Part shown: positions 43,277 through 51,057 of the stretch, in pieces
Position numbering within the stretch: position 1 is the stretch's first letter
How the letters are laid out: every line of letters begins with the position of its first letter
Source of the DNA: Luteibacter yeojuensis
GTDB taxonomy: Bacteria > Pseudomonadota > Gammaproteobacteria > Xanthomonadales > Rhodanobacteraceae
DNA length: 64,000 nt
Reading direction: 5' to 3'
Assembly (NCBI RefSeq): GCF_011742875.1
Contig: NZ_JAAQTL010000001.1
Span: 62,001 to 126,000 of the forward strand
The notes under the pieces: generated by a model
Seen by the model: only the letters and a program-made list of their open reading frames with translations
Databases searched by the model: none
Told to the model about the DNA's origin: nothing
Made by a program: the position numbers and the translations under genes

Positions 43277-44989
43277 ATGAAGAAGTTCAAGTTCAAAATG
43301 CCCGCCCTGACCATCCGCGGACGCCTGTACGGCGTGCTCGGCCTGCTCACGCTCATGCTGATCGGCGGCGCGGCCGTCGGCCTCGGTGCCATGCACTTCC
43401 AGAACGAAGGCATGCGCAAGATCTATGAGGAAGAGCTGGCGCCGTCGGAGATGCTCGCGCGGATCAACACGAACTCGCTCATGTCCTTCGTTGTCCTCGG
43501 CGAGGCCGCCTCCAAGGTCGGCAAGCCGGACCAGGTGAAGCAGAAGGTCGCGGAATTCCAGAAGTACCAGACCGAAATGGATGCGGTGAAGGCGCAGTTC
43601 AGCAAGGTCCCGATGTCCGCCGACATCAAGAAGTACTACGACAAGTGGCAGGCCACCAACGAGGAGTACACCCAGGGCAAGAGCGACATGCTCGATGCGC
43701 TGAACCAGGGCGACGAAGGTGCCACCGACATCCTCGAACTCCAGGTGCGTCCGCTGCTGATGGATCGCCAGGAACAGCTGCAGAAACTCATGGAAGGCAA
43801 GCGCATCGAGGCCGAGGCCATCTTCGCCAAGGAATCCGCGCAGTACAAGACGATCCGCACGCTGAGCGTCATCGCGCTGGTCCTGGGTCTTGGTATCAGC
43901 CTGCTGATCGCCGTCCTGGTCATCCGCTCGATCATCCGCACGCTGTCGCAGACGGTCGCCGTCGCCCACCTCATCGCCGAGGGCAAGCTCGGCCATGACG
44001 TGAAGGTCACGCGCAACGACGAACTGGGCCAGTTGCAGGCCGCGTTCCGCGCCATGGACGAGCGCCTGAGCGCCATCGTCTCCGAAGTACGCCATGGCGC
44101 CGGCTCGGTCAGCACTGCCGCGCAGCAGATCTCGCGCGGCAACGACGACCTCTCGCAGCGCACGCAGGAACAGGCTTCCAGCCTCGAGGAAACCGCCTCG
44201 TCGATGGAGGAAATGACTTCCACGGTGAAGCAGAACGCCGAGAACGCCAGCCACGCCAACCAGTTGGCCCGCGGTGCCCGCGAGCAGGCCGAGAAGGGCG
44301 GCGATGTGGTCGCCCAGACGGTCGTCGCGATGCGCGAGATCAACTCCTCCAGCAAGAAGATCTCCGACATCGTCAGCCTCATCGACGAAATCGCCTTCCA
44401 GACCAACCTGCTGGCGCTCAACGCCGCGGTGGAAGCCGCGCGTGCCGGCGAGCAAGGCCGCGGCTTCGCGGTGGTGGCGACGGAAGTTCGCAACCTCGCC
44501 GGGCGTTCCGCCAATGCGGCTAAGGAGATCAAGGGCCTCATCAACGACAGTGCCGACAAGGTCCGCGCCGGCTCGGAACTGGTCGACCAGTCGGGCAGGG
44601 CGCTGGCCGAGATCGTCGACAGCGTGAAGAAGGTGACCGACATCGTCGCCGAGATCGCCGCCGCCAGCTCCGAGCAGTCCGCCGGCATCGACCAGGTGAA
44701 CCATGCGGTGCTGCAGATGGACGAGATGACCCAGCAGAATGCCGCGCTGGTCGAGGAATCGGCCGCCGCCGCCCGCGCCATGCACGAGCAGGCCACCGAA
44801 CTCAGCCGCCAGGTCTCGTTCTTCCAGATCACCGGCAACGCCTCCGCCACGCCGTTGGCCAAGGCGAAGAAGAAGGACGCCGCGCAGGAAGAGATGGAAA
44901 CCGTGTTCGCCGCCGTGCGCAGTGCGCCGGCACCGCGCGCCCCGCGTTCGGCGGAGCCCGCCGACGCCGGAGTGTGGAAGGAGTTCTGA
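43277..44989 (+). CDS. Methyl-accepting chemotaxis protein with C-terminal pentapeptide
   Basis: A 570-residue receptor. TM1 is at about 17-38, then a roughly 150-residue periplasmic 4-helix-bundle domain (MRKIYEEELAPSEMLARINTNSLM), TM2 at about 195-215, a HAMP linker and the signalling domain. The hairpin tip is [38 protein letters not shown]. The very end is VWKEF, fitting the xWxxF pentapeptide (NWETF in E. coli Tar/Tsr) that tethers CheR and CheB. The genes for both follow directly. The ligand is unknown; the domain resembles those for small polar solutes. ATG at 43277 precedes the cytoplasmic Lys-rich start; a TTG six codons upstream is less likely. Confidence 0.93.
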   Translation: MKKFKFKMPALTIRGRLYGVLGLLTLMLIGGAAVGLGAMHFQNEGMRKIYEEELAPSEMLARINTNSLMSFVVLGEAASKVGKPDQVKQKVAEFQKYQTEMDAVKAQFSKVPMSADIKKYYDKWQATNEEYTQGKSDMLDALNQGDEGATDILELQVRPLLMDRQEQLQKLMEGKRIEAEAIFAKESAQYKTIRTLSVIALVLGLGISLLIAVLVIRSIIRTLSQTVAVAHLIAEGKLGHDVKVTRNDELGQLQAAFRAMDERLSAIVSEVRHGAGSVSTAAQQISRGNDDLSQRTQEQASSLEETASSMEEMTSTVKQNAENASHANQLARGAREQAEKGGDVVAQTVVAMREINSSSKKISDIVSLIDEIAFQTNLLALNAAVEAARAGEQGRGFAVVATEVRNLAGRSANAAKEIKGLINDSADKVRAGSELVDQSGRALAEIVDSVKKVTDIVAEIAAASSEQSAGIDQVNHAVLQMDEMTQQNAALVEESAAAARAMHEQATELSRQVSFFQITGNASATPLAKAKKKDAAQEEMETVFAAVRSAPAPRAPRSAEPADAGVWKEF

Positions 44990-44992
44990 TCG

Positions 44993-45868
44993 ATGAACGC
45001 GCTCGTCGACAGCGGTGATGCCGTCGGCCCGGCGGGCGCGGCCGGTCCGAGTCTCGGGGAAGCCGATTTCGCCTTCCTTCGCGAGTTCGTGCTGCAGCAC
45101 TGCGGCATCTCGCTCGGGGACCACAAGCGCCAGCTCGTGCAGGGGCGCCTCCTGCGCCGCCTCCGCGCGCTGGCCCTCCCTGGCTTCGCCGCGTATTGCG
45201 ACCTGCTGCGGCGCGATCCGGAGTCGGAGCTAGGCGAGCTGGCGAGCTGCATCAGTACGAACGTCACGTCGTTCTTCCGCGAGATGCACCACTACGACAT
45301 GCTCGTGGACGAACTGCTGCCGCGCTGGCTCGAAGCGAAGCGCGCCGGCGGCCGCCTGCGGATCTGGTCGGCAGGCTGTTCCACCGGCGAGGAGCCGTAC
45401 GCCATCGCCATGGTATTGGCGGAAGCACTGGGGCGCATCGGCACCGACGTGGACGCGAAGATCCTCGCCACCGATCTCTCGCCGCAGGCGCTCGCGACGG
45501 CGCGCAAGGGTGTCTATCCGGTCGATCGCCTTGGCGGCGTCAGCGAGGCGCGGCGCAAGCGTTGGTTCCTGCGTGGCGAAGGCAGCTTCGACGGTTACGC
45601 CCAGGTCCATCCGCGCCTGCGCGAACTGGTGACGATCCAGCCGCTGAACCTGCTCCACGAATGGCCCATGCAGGGGAAGTTCGATGCGATCTTCTGCCGC
45701 AACGTGGTCATCTATTTCGACAAGCCCACGAAGCAGCGCTTGTTCGCCCGTTATGCCGGCATGCTGGAAAGCCGCGGCTACCTGTTCCTCGGTCATTCGG
45801 AGTCCATGTACGGATTGTCCGAGGACTTCGACCTGATCGGCCGCACGGTCTACCGGAAGCGCTCATGA
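44993..45868 (+). CDS. cheR: Chemotaxis methyltransferase CheR
   Basis: A 291-residue S-adenosylmethionine-dependent methyltransferase that methylates MCP glutamates. It has the N-terminal helical domain (FLREFVLQHCGISLGDHKRQLVQGRLLRRL), TNVTSFFRE, the SAM-binding WSAGCSTGEEPYAIAM block and the IFCRNVVIYFD strand. The start is 3 bp after the MCP stop; the stop overlaps cheD by 4 bp. The pentapeptide on the preceding receptor is a ready docking site. Confidence 0.95.
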   Translation: MNALVDSGDAVGPAGAAGPSLGEADFAFLREFVLQHCGISLGDHKRQLVQGRLLRRLRALALPGFAAYCDLLRRDPESELGELASCISTNVTSFFREMHHYDMLVDELLPRWLEAKRAGGRLRIWSAGCSTGEEPYAIAMVLAEALGRIGTDVDAKILATDLSPQALATARKGVYPVDRLGGVSEARRKRWFLRGEGSFDGYAQVHPRLRELVTIQPLNLLHEWPMQGKFDAIFCRNVVIYFDKPTKQRLFARYAGMLESRGYLFLGHSESMYGLSEDFDLIGRTVYRKRS

Positions 45869-46524
45869 GCGATGCGTTCGTCCTGCAGCCGAGGACCTTC
45901 GCCGGCTTCGACCCCAAGAGCGTGCTGCCGGGCTTCGAGCACGTGCGCCGCTTCTGGGATCCGGCCCAGGAAGTGGTCACGGTCAAGATCCTCCCTGGCG
46001 AGTACTACGTCAGCGTGCAGGAGGAAATGATCTCCACCGTGTTGGGTTCCTGCGTGTCGGCGTGCGTGCGCGACGCGCGGCGGCGCATCGGCGGCATGAA
46101 CCACTTCATGCTCCCCGAGCCCACGGGCGAGCGCGATAGTTGGAGTTCCACCATCGGCCGTGCGGCCCGCTACGGCAACGACGCCATGGAGCAGCTCATC
46201 AACGCGATCCTCAAGGCCGGCGGCAAGCGCGACGATCTCGAGGTGAAGATTTTCGGCGGCGGCCGCGTGCTCGCCACCATGACCGACATCGGTCAGCGCA
46301 ACATCGCCTTCGTGCAGCGGTACATCGCCACGGAGAAGCTGAAGCTCTGCGCCGCCGACGTGGGTGACATCTACCCCCGCCAGGTCCAGTTCTTTCCCGT
46401 GAGCGGCAAGGTGCGCGTGCGCCAGATGCGCTCCATGCACGACCAAAGCCTGGCCGATCGCGAGAAGCGGTACCTCAAGCGATTGGCCGACGATCCGATA
46501 AAGGGAGAGGTGGAGCTGTTCTGA
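45865..46524 (+). CDS. cheD: Chemoreceptor glutamine deamidase CheD
   Basis: A 219-residue deamidase. The catalytic Cys63 ([14 protein letters not shown]) and His80 (GGMNHFMLP) are 17 residues apart as in Thermotoga CheD, and a Thr nearby (STV) completes the site. It converts Gln to Glu on MCPs so that they can be methylated. The N-terminal ~35 residues and the C-terminal ~35 residues ([16 protein letters not shown]) extend beyond the core. ATG overlaps the cheR stop (ATGA). Confidence 0.93.
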   Translation: MSDAFVLQPRTFAGFDPKSVLPGFEHVRRFWDPAQEVVTVKILPGEYYVSVQEEMISTVLGSCVSACVRDARRRIGGMNHFMLPEPTGERDSWSSTIGRAARYGNDAMEQLINAILKAGGKRDDLEVKIFGGGRVLATMTDIGQRNIAFVQRYIATEKLKLCAADVGDIYPRQVQFFPVSGKVRVRQMRSMHDQSLADREKRYLKRLADDPIKGEVELF

Positions 46525-46582
46525 CGTCCCCGTCAGGCCGCCTGCCTCGTCACCGTTTCCGCCACCCGAGCCGCCAGAGCCC

Positions 46583-47680
46583 ATGCAGAAAGTACGCGTT
46601 CTTATCGTCGACGATTCGGCCCTGGTGCGTAAGGTGCTGACCGCCATGCTCGAGTCCGATCCGGGCATCGAGGTGGTGGGCACCGCCGCGGACCCGCTGA
46701 TCGCGCGCGACAAGATCAAGCAGCTCGATCCCGACGTGCTCACGCTCGACGTCGAGATGCCGCGCATGGACGGCCTGACCTTCCTCGACAACCTCATGCG
46801 CCTGCGTCCCATGCCGGTGGTGATGGTATCCACGCTCACCGAGAAGGGGGCCGACGTCACGCTTCGCGCGCTGGAACTGGGAGCGGTGGATTTCTTCACG
46901 AAGCCCGCGGCCGACCTGGCGAACACCTTCATGGAGCACGCACCGGAAATCTGCGCGAAGGTGCGCCTCGCCGCCGGCGCCAAGCCGCGCGAGCGTGCCA
47001 CGGTGACCCGGCTGGACGTAGCGCCGCGCCTGAGCGCCGACGCGGTGCTGCCGCGCGCACAGACGGCGGGTAGCCGCGGCGGCACGCGCATCATCGCCAT
47101 TGGCGCCTCCACCGGCGGTACCGAAGCCATTCGCGTGGTGCTCGAGGCGATGCCGCCCACGGCGCCACCCATCGTCATCACACAACATATTCCCGCCGCC
47201 TTCAGCGGTCCGTTCGCCGCCCGCATGGATTCCTGCTCGGCCATGCGTGTGTGCGAAGCGCGCGACGGCCAGCCGATCCAGCCGGGCCACGCCTATATCG
47301 CCCCAGGCAGCCAGCACCTGCTGGTGATGTGGGATGGCGCTCGCCACGTGTGCCGCCTGCACGACGGCCCGCCGGTGAACCGCCACAAGCCGGCGGTGGA
47401 CGTGCTGTTCCGTTCCATGGCCGCCAGCGTCGGCGCCGCGACCATTGGCTGCCTGCTTACCGGCATGGGCGACGATGGTGCGCGCGGCCTTGGCGAACTG
47501 AAAGAGATCGGCGCCCACACCCTTGTGCAGGATGAGGCCAGCTCCGTGGTCTGGGGCATGCCGGGCGCCGCCTGGAAAGCGGGTGCCGCCGGGGAAATGC
47601 TTCCCCTCGATGCCATCGCGGCACGCCTGCTTGCGCTTGCCAACACCCCCGTGCCCGTCGCCGCGCGCGTCGGCACCTGA
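46583..47680 (+). CDS. cheB: Chemotaxis methylesterase CheB
   Basis: A 365-residue two-domain protein. The receiver domain has phospho-acceptor Asp56 ([11 protein letters not shown]); the C-terminal methylesterase has the triad Ser176 (GASTGGTEA), His202 ([10 protein letters not shown]) and Asp298 (GMGDDGA). All three sit 12 residues later than in Salmonella CheB. It removes methyl groups from MCPs as the adaptation feedback from CheA. The gap to cheD is 58 bp and to the next MCP gene 16 bp. Confidence 0.96.
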   Translation: MQKVRVLIVDDSALVRKVLTAMLESDPGIEVVGTAADPLIARDKIKQLDPDVLTLDVEMPRMDGLTFLDNLMRLRPMPVVMVSTLTEKGADVTLRALELGAVDFFTKPAADLANTFMEHAPEICAKVRLAAGAKPRERATVTRLDVAPRLSADAVLPRAQTAGSRGGTRIIAIGASTGGTEAIRVVLEAMPPTAPPIVITQHIPAAFSGPFAARMDSCSAMRVCEARDGQPIQPGHAYIAPGSQHLLVMWDGARHVCRLHDGPPVNRHKPAVDVLFRSMAASVGAATIGCLLTGMGDDGARGLGELKEIGAHTLVQDEASSVVWGMPGAAWKAGAAGEMLPLDAIAARLLALANTPVPVAARVGT

Positions 47681-47696
47681 TTAACGAGACGTCATC

Positions 47697-48875
47697 ATGC
47701 TGATCCCAAAAAACGAACACAGCATCGGCTTCACCGCCAGCGCCGTCGCGCTGGTGCTGGTGCTGGTGTTCCACTCGGCCTGGGTCGCCCCGGTCGTGGT
47801 GGCCCTGCTGACGGCGACCTGGATCGCTGTCAGCCTGCGCACCGAGCGATTGCCCGAGGTGGAGGTGGTTCTCAGTGCCGCGACCAGCGACGAGGCCTCC
47901 GTGCGCGAGGCGATGGAAGACGTCCGCAGCGCCATCGTCGACGAACTCGGTCACGCCAGCCGCGAACTCAACCAGGCACTGGAGCTGCTGCGCGATGCGG
48001 TCGCCGAACTCGGTGGCGGCTTCAACGGCCTGTCGCACAAGACCGGCAAGCAGCAAAAGCTGCTCAGCGAGATCATCGAGGCGGGTGGCAAGGGCATTTC
48101 GGTCCAGGACTTTGCGGATCGCACCGCCAGCCTGCTCGAGCACTTCGTCGGTCTCATCGTGCAGCTTTCCCGCGAGAGCCTGCGTATCGTCTACCGCATC
48201 GACGGCATGGCGAAGGAAATGGACGCCGTGTTCGCACTGCTGAAGAACGTGAACACCATCGCCGAGGAAACCAACCTGCTGGCGCTCAATGCCGCCATCG
48301 AAGCGGCGCGTGCGGGCGAATCCGGCCGAGGCTTCGCGGTCGTCGCGGGCGAAATCCGTAACCTGGCCCAGCACAGCAACCAGTTCAACGAGAAGATCGG
48401 CAGCCACGTGGAGCGGTCGCGCACGGCGATGGAGAGCTTGCGCGAGCTCGTCGGCCACATGGCCTCGCAGGACATGAACGTGGCGCTGTCCACCAAGGGC
48501 GGCATCGACGAGATGATGGCCACGATCACCGAGTCCAACGCGCGCACCAGCGCGGCCGCGGACGAAGCCGCCTCGATCAACCGCGGCCTGGGCAATGACG
48601 TGTCCACCACCATTCGCTCCCTGCAGTTCGAGGATATCCTCAGCCAGCTGCTCCACCAGACCCGCTCGCGCCTTGTGGAACTGCAGGAGATCACCGCCGA
48701 CTGCACGCGCGACATCGAAGAGCTGGCCTGTGCGCCGGCCGATGCTTCCGAACTCGGCGCGCGCGCGCAGCGCGTGCGTGCCCGCCTGGCCGAGCAGCGT
48801 GAGCGCGCCCGCCTGCGTTCCCGCGGCCCGGCCCTCCAGCAGTCGATGGCTGCCGGCGACATCGACCTGTTCTGA
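47697..48875 (+). CDS. Short HAMP-less methyl-accepting chemotaxis-type protein
   Basis: A 392-residue receptor with two closely spaced N-terminal membrane helices (about 10-27 and 29-46) and almost nothing outside the membrane. A cytoplasmic helical region (45-195) follows without a HAMP linker, then the MCP tip [42 protein letters not shown]. The C-terminal coil includes [12 protein letters not shown]. The basic, Arg-rich tail ([17 protein letters not shown]) ends GDIDLF and has no pentapeptide. It may respond to membrane state or an internal cue. It is similar in plan to short receptors associated with che2-type or surface-sensing clusters. Confidence 0.87.
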   Translation: MLIPKNEHSIGFTASAVALVLVLVFHSAWVAPVVVALLTATWIAVSLRTERLPEVEVVLSAATSDEASVREAMEDVRSAIVDELGHASRELNQALELLRDAVAELGGGFNGLSHKTGKQQKLLSEIIEAGGKGISVQDFADRTASLLEHFVGLIVQLSRESLRIVYRIDGMAKEMDAVFALLKNVNTIAEETNLLALNAAIEAARAGESGRGFAVVAGEIRNLAQHSNQFNEKIGSHVERSRTAMESLRELVGHMASQDMNVALSTKGGIDEMMATITESNARTSAAADEAASINRGLGNDVSTTIRSLQFEDILSQLLHQTRSRLVELQEITADCTRDIEELACAPADASELGARAQRVRARLAEQRERARLRSRGPALQQSMAAGDIDLF

Positions 48876-48886
48876 GGAAAGTATCC

Positions 48887-49192
48887 ATGGCCATCACCGT
48901 CCACAACGATTCCGAACAGGGTTGCCTCACCCTCCACCTGGGCGAGCGCTTCGACTTCTCGATCCATCGCGCCTTCCACGACGCCTGCCTCGGCGACGTG
49001 CCCGCCGCACGCAGTTATGTGCTCGACCTGGAGCAGGTCGAAGGCATGGACAGCTCCGCCTTGGGCATGCTCATGCTGCTTCGCGAACACGCCGGCGGCG
49101 ACCGCGCGGAAATCCGCATCGTCAACGCCAGCGCCGACCTGCGCAACACGCTGCGCATCGCGGGCTTCGACAAGCTTTTCACCGTGCACTGA
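48887..49192 (+). CDS. STAS-domain protein (last of the che operon)
   Basis: A 101-residue anti-sigma-factor-antagonist-type protein: MAITVHNDSEQGCLTLHLGERFDFSIHRAFHDAC, then VLDLEQVEGMDSSALGMLMLLREHAG. The motif MDSSALGML keeps the phosphorylatable Ser pair of SpoIIAA-like proteins, unlike the first STAS protein of the operon. That suggests phosphorylation control here. It begins 11 bp after the MCP gene and is the last gene before the terminator. Confidence 0.87.
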   Translation: MAITVHNDSEQGCLTLHLGERFDFSIHRAFHDACLGDVPAARSYVLDLEQVEGMDSSALGMLMLLREHAGGDRAEIRIVNASADLRNTLRIAGFDKLFTVH

Positions 49193-49223
49193 TACGGCAT
49201 TTCGACCGATACGGTTTCACGGA

Positions 49224-49251
49224 ACGCCCCGGCCCACCGGGGCGTTTTTTT
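49224..49251 (+). terminator. Rho-independent terminator of the chemotaxis operon
   Basis: A perfect 9-bp stem, ACGCCCCGG/CCGGGGCGT, with a CCCA loop followed by six T. It starts 31 bp after the last STAS stop codon and is the clearest intrinsic terminator in the window. Confidence 0.92.
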
Positions 49252-49394
49252 CGTGCGAAATCCACGCACCGCATGGCCCGGTCTTCACCTGTGTGACGAA
49301 GGCGCACACATTTGGCCGAAATGGCATGCCATTAGCCGCCTTGGTGGCCGAATTTGCGCAACGTGGCAAAACCACTCCGCGTCTCATGGAACCA

Positions 49395-49416
49395 GGCCGT
49401 GATGCAGGTCACGGCC
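49395..49416. promoter_or_regulatory. Perfect CRP/Clp-like palindrome
   Basis: GGCCGTGA-TGCAGG-TCACGGCC: 8-bp arms with a 6-bp spacer, containing GTGA-N6-TCAC. It lies 64 bp before the lipoprotein ATG, a position typical of class I/II activation. In Xanthomonas the CRP homologue Clp (c-di-GMP-responsive) controls surface and secreted factors; which protein binds here is inference. Confidence 0.6.
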
Positions 49417-49479
49417 CATGTTCCGCTCCCACTGGCAGGGGGCAACGCCCACGGGCATCGTCGTAGGAGTCGAAGCATC

Positions 49480-50988
49480 ATGACCGAGAAACGTTCAGGA
49501 ACAGTCCTCACCCGCACCTTGCTGGCGACGTGCATCGCCGCCGCGGCTGTATCGATGGCCGCCTGCAGCGGGCATGGTTCCACTCATTCAGGTGGCGGGT
49601 CGGGCGGTACCGTGCAGCCTGGCGGATCGGGAGATACCGGGGGTGGCGGTAACGATGGTGGCGGTGGCTCGGGGACCGGTGGCTCCGGAACGGGCGGCTC
49701 CGGGACAGGCGGAGGCACCGGTGGCGGCAGTGGTGGGACCGGTGGCGGCGATAACGGGGGAGGTGGCGACAACGGTGGTGGCGACAATGGAGGCGGCGAC
49801 GGTGGCACCGGTGGCACGCCCGCACCGAGCAATGCGGTCGGCTCGGTAGCCACCGGCGCCGGCAATATCGTCTCCGCCGTCGGTGGGACCGTATCCGGCA
49901 TCGGTACGCAACTTCCCGCGACCACGGTGCTCGGTGGTACGGGTGGTCTGGCCGAGGGTGCGGGCAACGCCGTCGACGATCTCGGCAATGCGATCACCAC
50001 CGTGGGCAATGGCCTCAGCGACGGCCTGGGCCAGACCGGCAATATCGATAACCCGGTCGGCACGACCACGGACAGTCTCGGCAACGCAGTGACGCAGGTC
50101 GGTGGCGCGGTGAACGACTTGGGCGAGGGCGTGAGTACCGTGGGTGCGGGTACGCCCATCACTCCGATCACGGCCGTCGTGGGCACGGCGGTGTCCATGG
50201 TCGGCACAGGCGTCGAACAGGTCGGTACGCGGCTCGACGGCGCCCTCGAATCGTCGGGCGTGGACACGCTGACCCAGGCGGCCAGCGATGTGGTGACCCC
50301 GCTCGCGGGTGCGTTGGGCGATAGCTCGTCGCCGATCAATTCCGGCAACCTCGTCCAGGCTGTCGGCAACGGAGCGGGAGGCCTTGTCGGCGGTGGCAGC
50401 ACCGCCGTGGCCAGCCTCGGCGCAAACATCGCCGGGGCGCCTGTGCCGGGTGCGGCGGGCGGTCTGACCGCTTCCCTCGGCACGACGGTGCAGAGCGCCG
50501 GCAATGCCCTCGCGCCTCTGGGTGCGGGGTTGCACAGCGGCATCGGAACCGCGGCTCCCGGTGCGGGCGACGTCGTGAGCACGACGCTCGTCGGGGCCAC
50601 GAACACGGTGGCCGGGCTGGGCAATACCGTCTCCGGCGCCGCGTCCGGTCCGCTCGCGCCCCTCTCGCCGCTCACCTCGGCGATTGGAAATACGGTGACG
50701 GGTGTCGGTAACGGCGCGACGGCCGCGGTCGGTTCGGGCGGCGCGCTTTCGGGCGTGACCGGCACCGTCAGCACGGTGGTCAACGGTGTCGCCGGCGCGA
50801 CGGGCACGGGCGGTGCCGCGAGTGGCGGTAGCAGCGGCACCGGCGGCACCGGCGCGGGCGTCGGCGGTGTCGTCGCGGGCGTGACCAACACGGTGGGCGG
50901 CCTCGTCGGCGGCCTTGTGGGTGGCGTCACCGGTGGAGCGGAAACGGACAACCAGCCTCTCAAGGGGCTGTTGGGTTCGCGTCGCTAA
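49480..50988 (+). CDS. Gly-rich low-complexity lipoprotein, partner of the TpsB transporter
   Basis: A 502-residue exported protein. A signal peptide of lipoprotein type ends at about Cys28 (VSMAACSGHGS), so it should be lipid-anchored. Residues about 30-110 are Gly/Ser/Thr/Asp-rich (GGSGTGG and GGDNGGG repeats). Residues about 110-480 consist of an imperfect repeat of about 15-20 residues rich in G, N, T, V and A (G-x-x-VxxVGxxV type), predicted to form a repetitive beta or fibrous structure. Databases often call such proteins collagen-like. No TPS secretion domain is seen. The start has AGGAG 11 bp upstream. It is followed 69 bp later by the TpsB-type gene, and the two probably form one operon. 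Confidence 0.75.
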   Translation: MTEKRSGTVLTRTLLATCIAAAAVSMAACSGHGSTHSGGGSGGTVQPGGSGDTGGGGNDGGGGSGTGGSGTGGSGTGGGTGGGSGGTGGGDNGGGGDNGGGDNGGGDGGTGGTPAPSNAVGSVATGAGNIVSAVGGTVSGIGTQLPATTVLGGTGGLAEGAGNAVDDLGNAITTVGNGLSDGLGQTGNIDNPVGTTTDSLGNAVTQVGGAVNDLGEGVSTVGAGTPITPITAVVGTAVSMVGTGVEQVGTRLDGALESSGVDTLTQAASDVVTPLAGALGDSSSPINSGNLVQAVGNGAGGLVGGGSTAVASLGANIAGAPVPGAAGGLTASLGTTVQSAGNALAPLGAGLHSGIGTAAPGAGDVVSTTLVGATNTVAGLGNTVSGAASGPLAPLSPLTSAIGNTVTGVGNGATAAVGSGGALSGVTGTVSTVVNGVAGATGTGGAASGGSSGTGGTGAGVGGVVAGVTNTVGGLVGGLVGGVTGGAETDNQPLKGLLGSRR

Positions 50989-51000
50989 GCCGGCAAGGGC

Positions 51001-51026
51001 GAGGGTGGCGCAGGTGCGCCACCCTC
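51001..51026. promoter_or_regulatory. Strong hairpin between the lipoprotein and TpsB genes
   Basis: Perfect 12-bp arms GAGGGTGGCGCA/TGCGCCACCCTC with only GG between; the top pairs must open to form a loop. No T-run follows, so it is not an ordinary terminator. It could stabilise the upstream mRNA or reduce read-through into the transporter gene. Confidence 0.5.
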
Positions 51027-51057
51027 ACCGTTCTCGCGTCAATCACAAGGAGAGTTC

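Larger units (their letters stand above)
49193..49479. other. Gap between the che operon and the Gly-rich lipoprotein gene
   Basis: 287 bp: an intrinsic terminator (49224-49251), then about 200 bp without a gene. It includes an imperfect GTGTG...CACAC dyad around 49290-49308 and the perfect CRP/Clp-like palindrome at 49395-49416. No clear sigma-70 boxes were picked out. Confidence 0.6.

Noticed and set aside
49290..49308. GTGTGACG...CGCACAC as a second CRP site
   Set aside because: The TGTGA half is good, but the other half (GCACA) does not fit TCACA at the correct spacing; the dyad at 49395 is much better.
49584..50963. A 459-codon minus-strand Pro-rich open frame opposite the Gly-rich lipoprotein
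   Set aside because: Gly codons read backwards give Pro; no start signal or domain. The plus strand has a Shine-Dalgarno and a lipoprotein signal.
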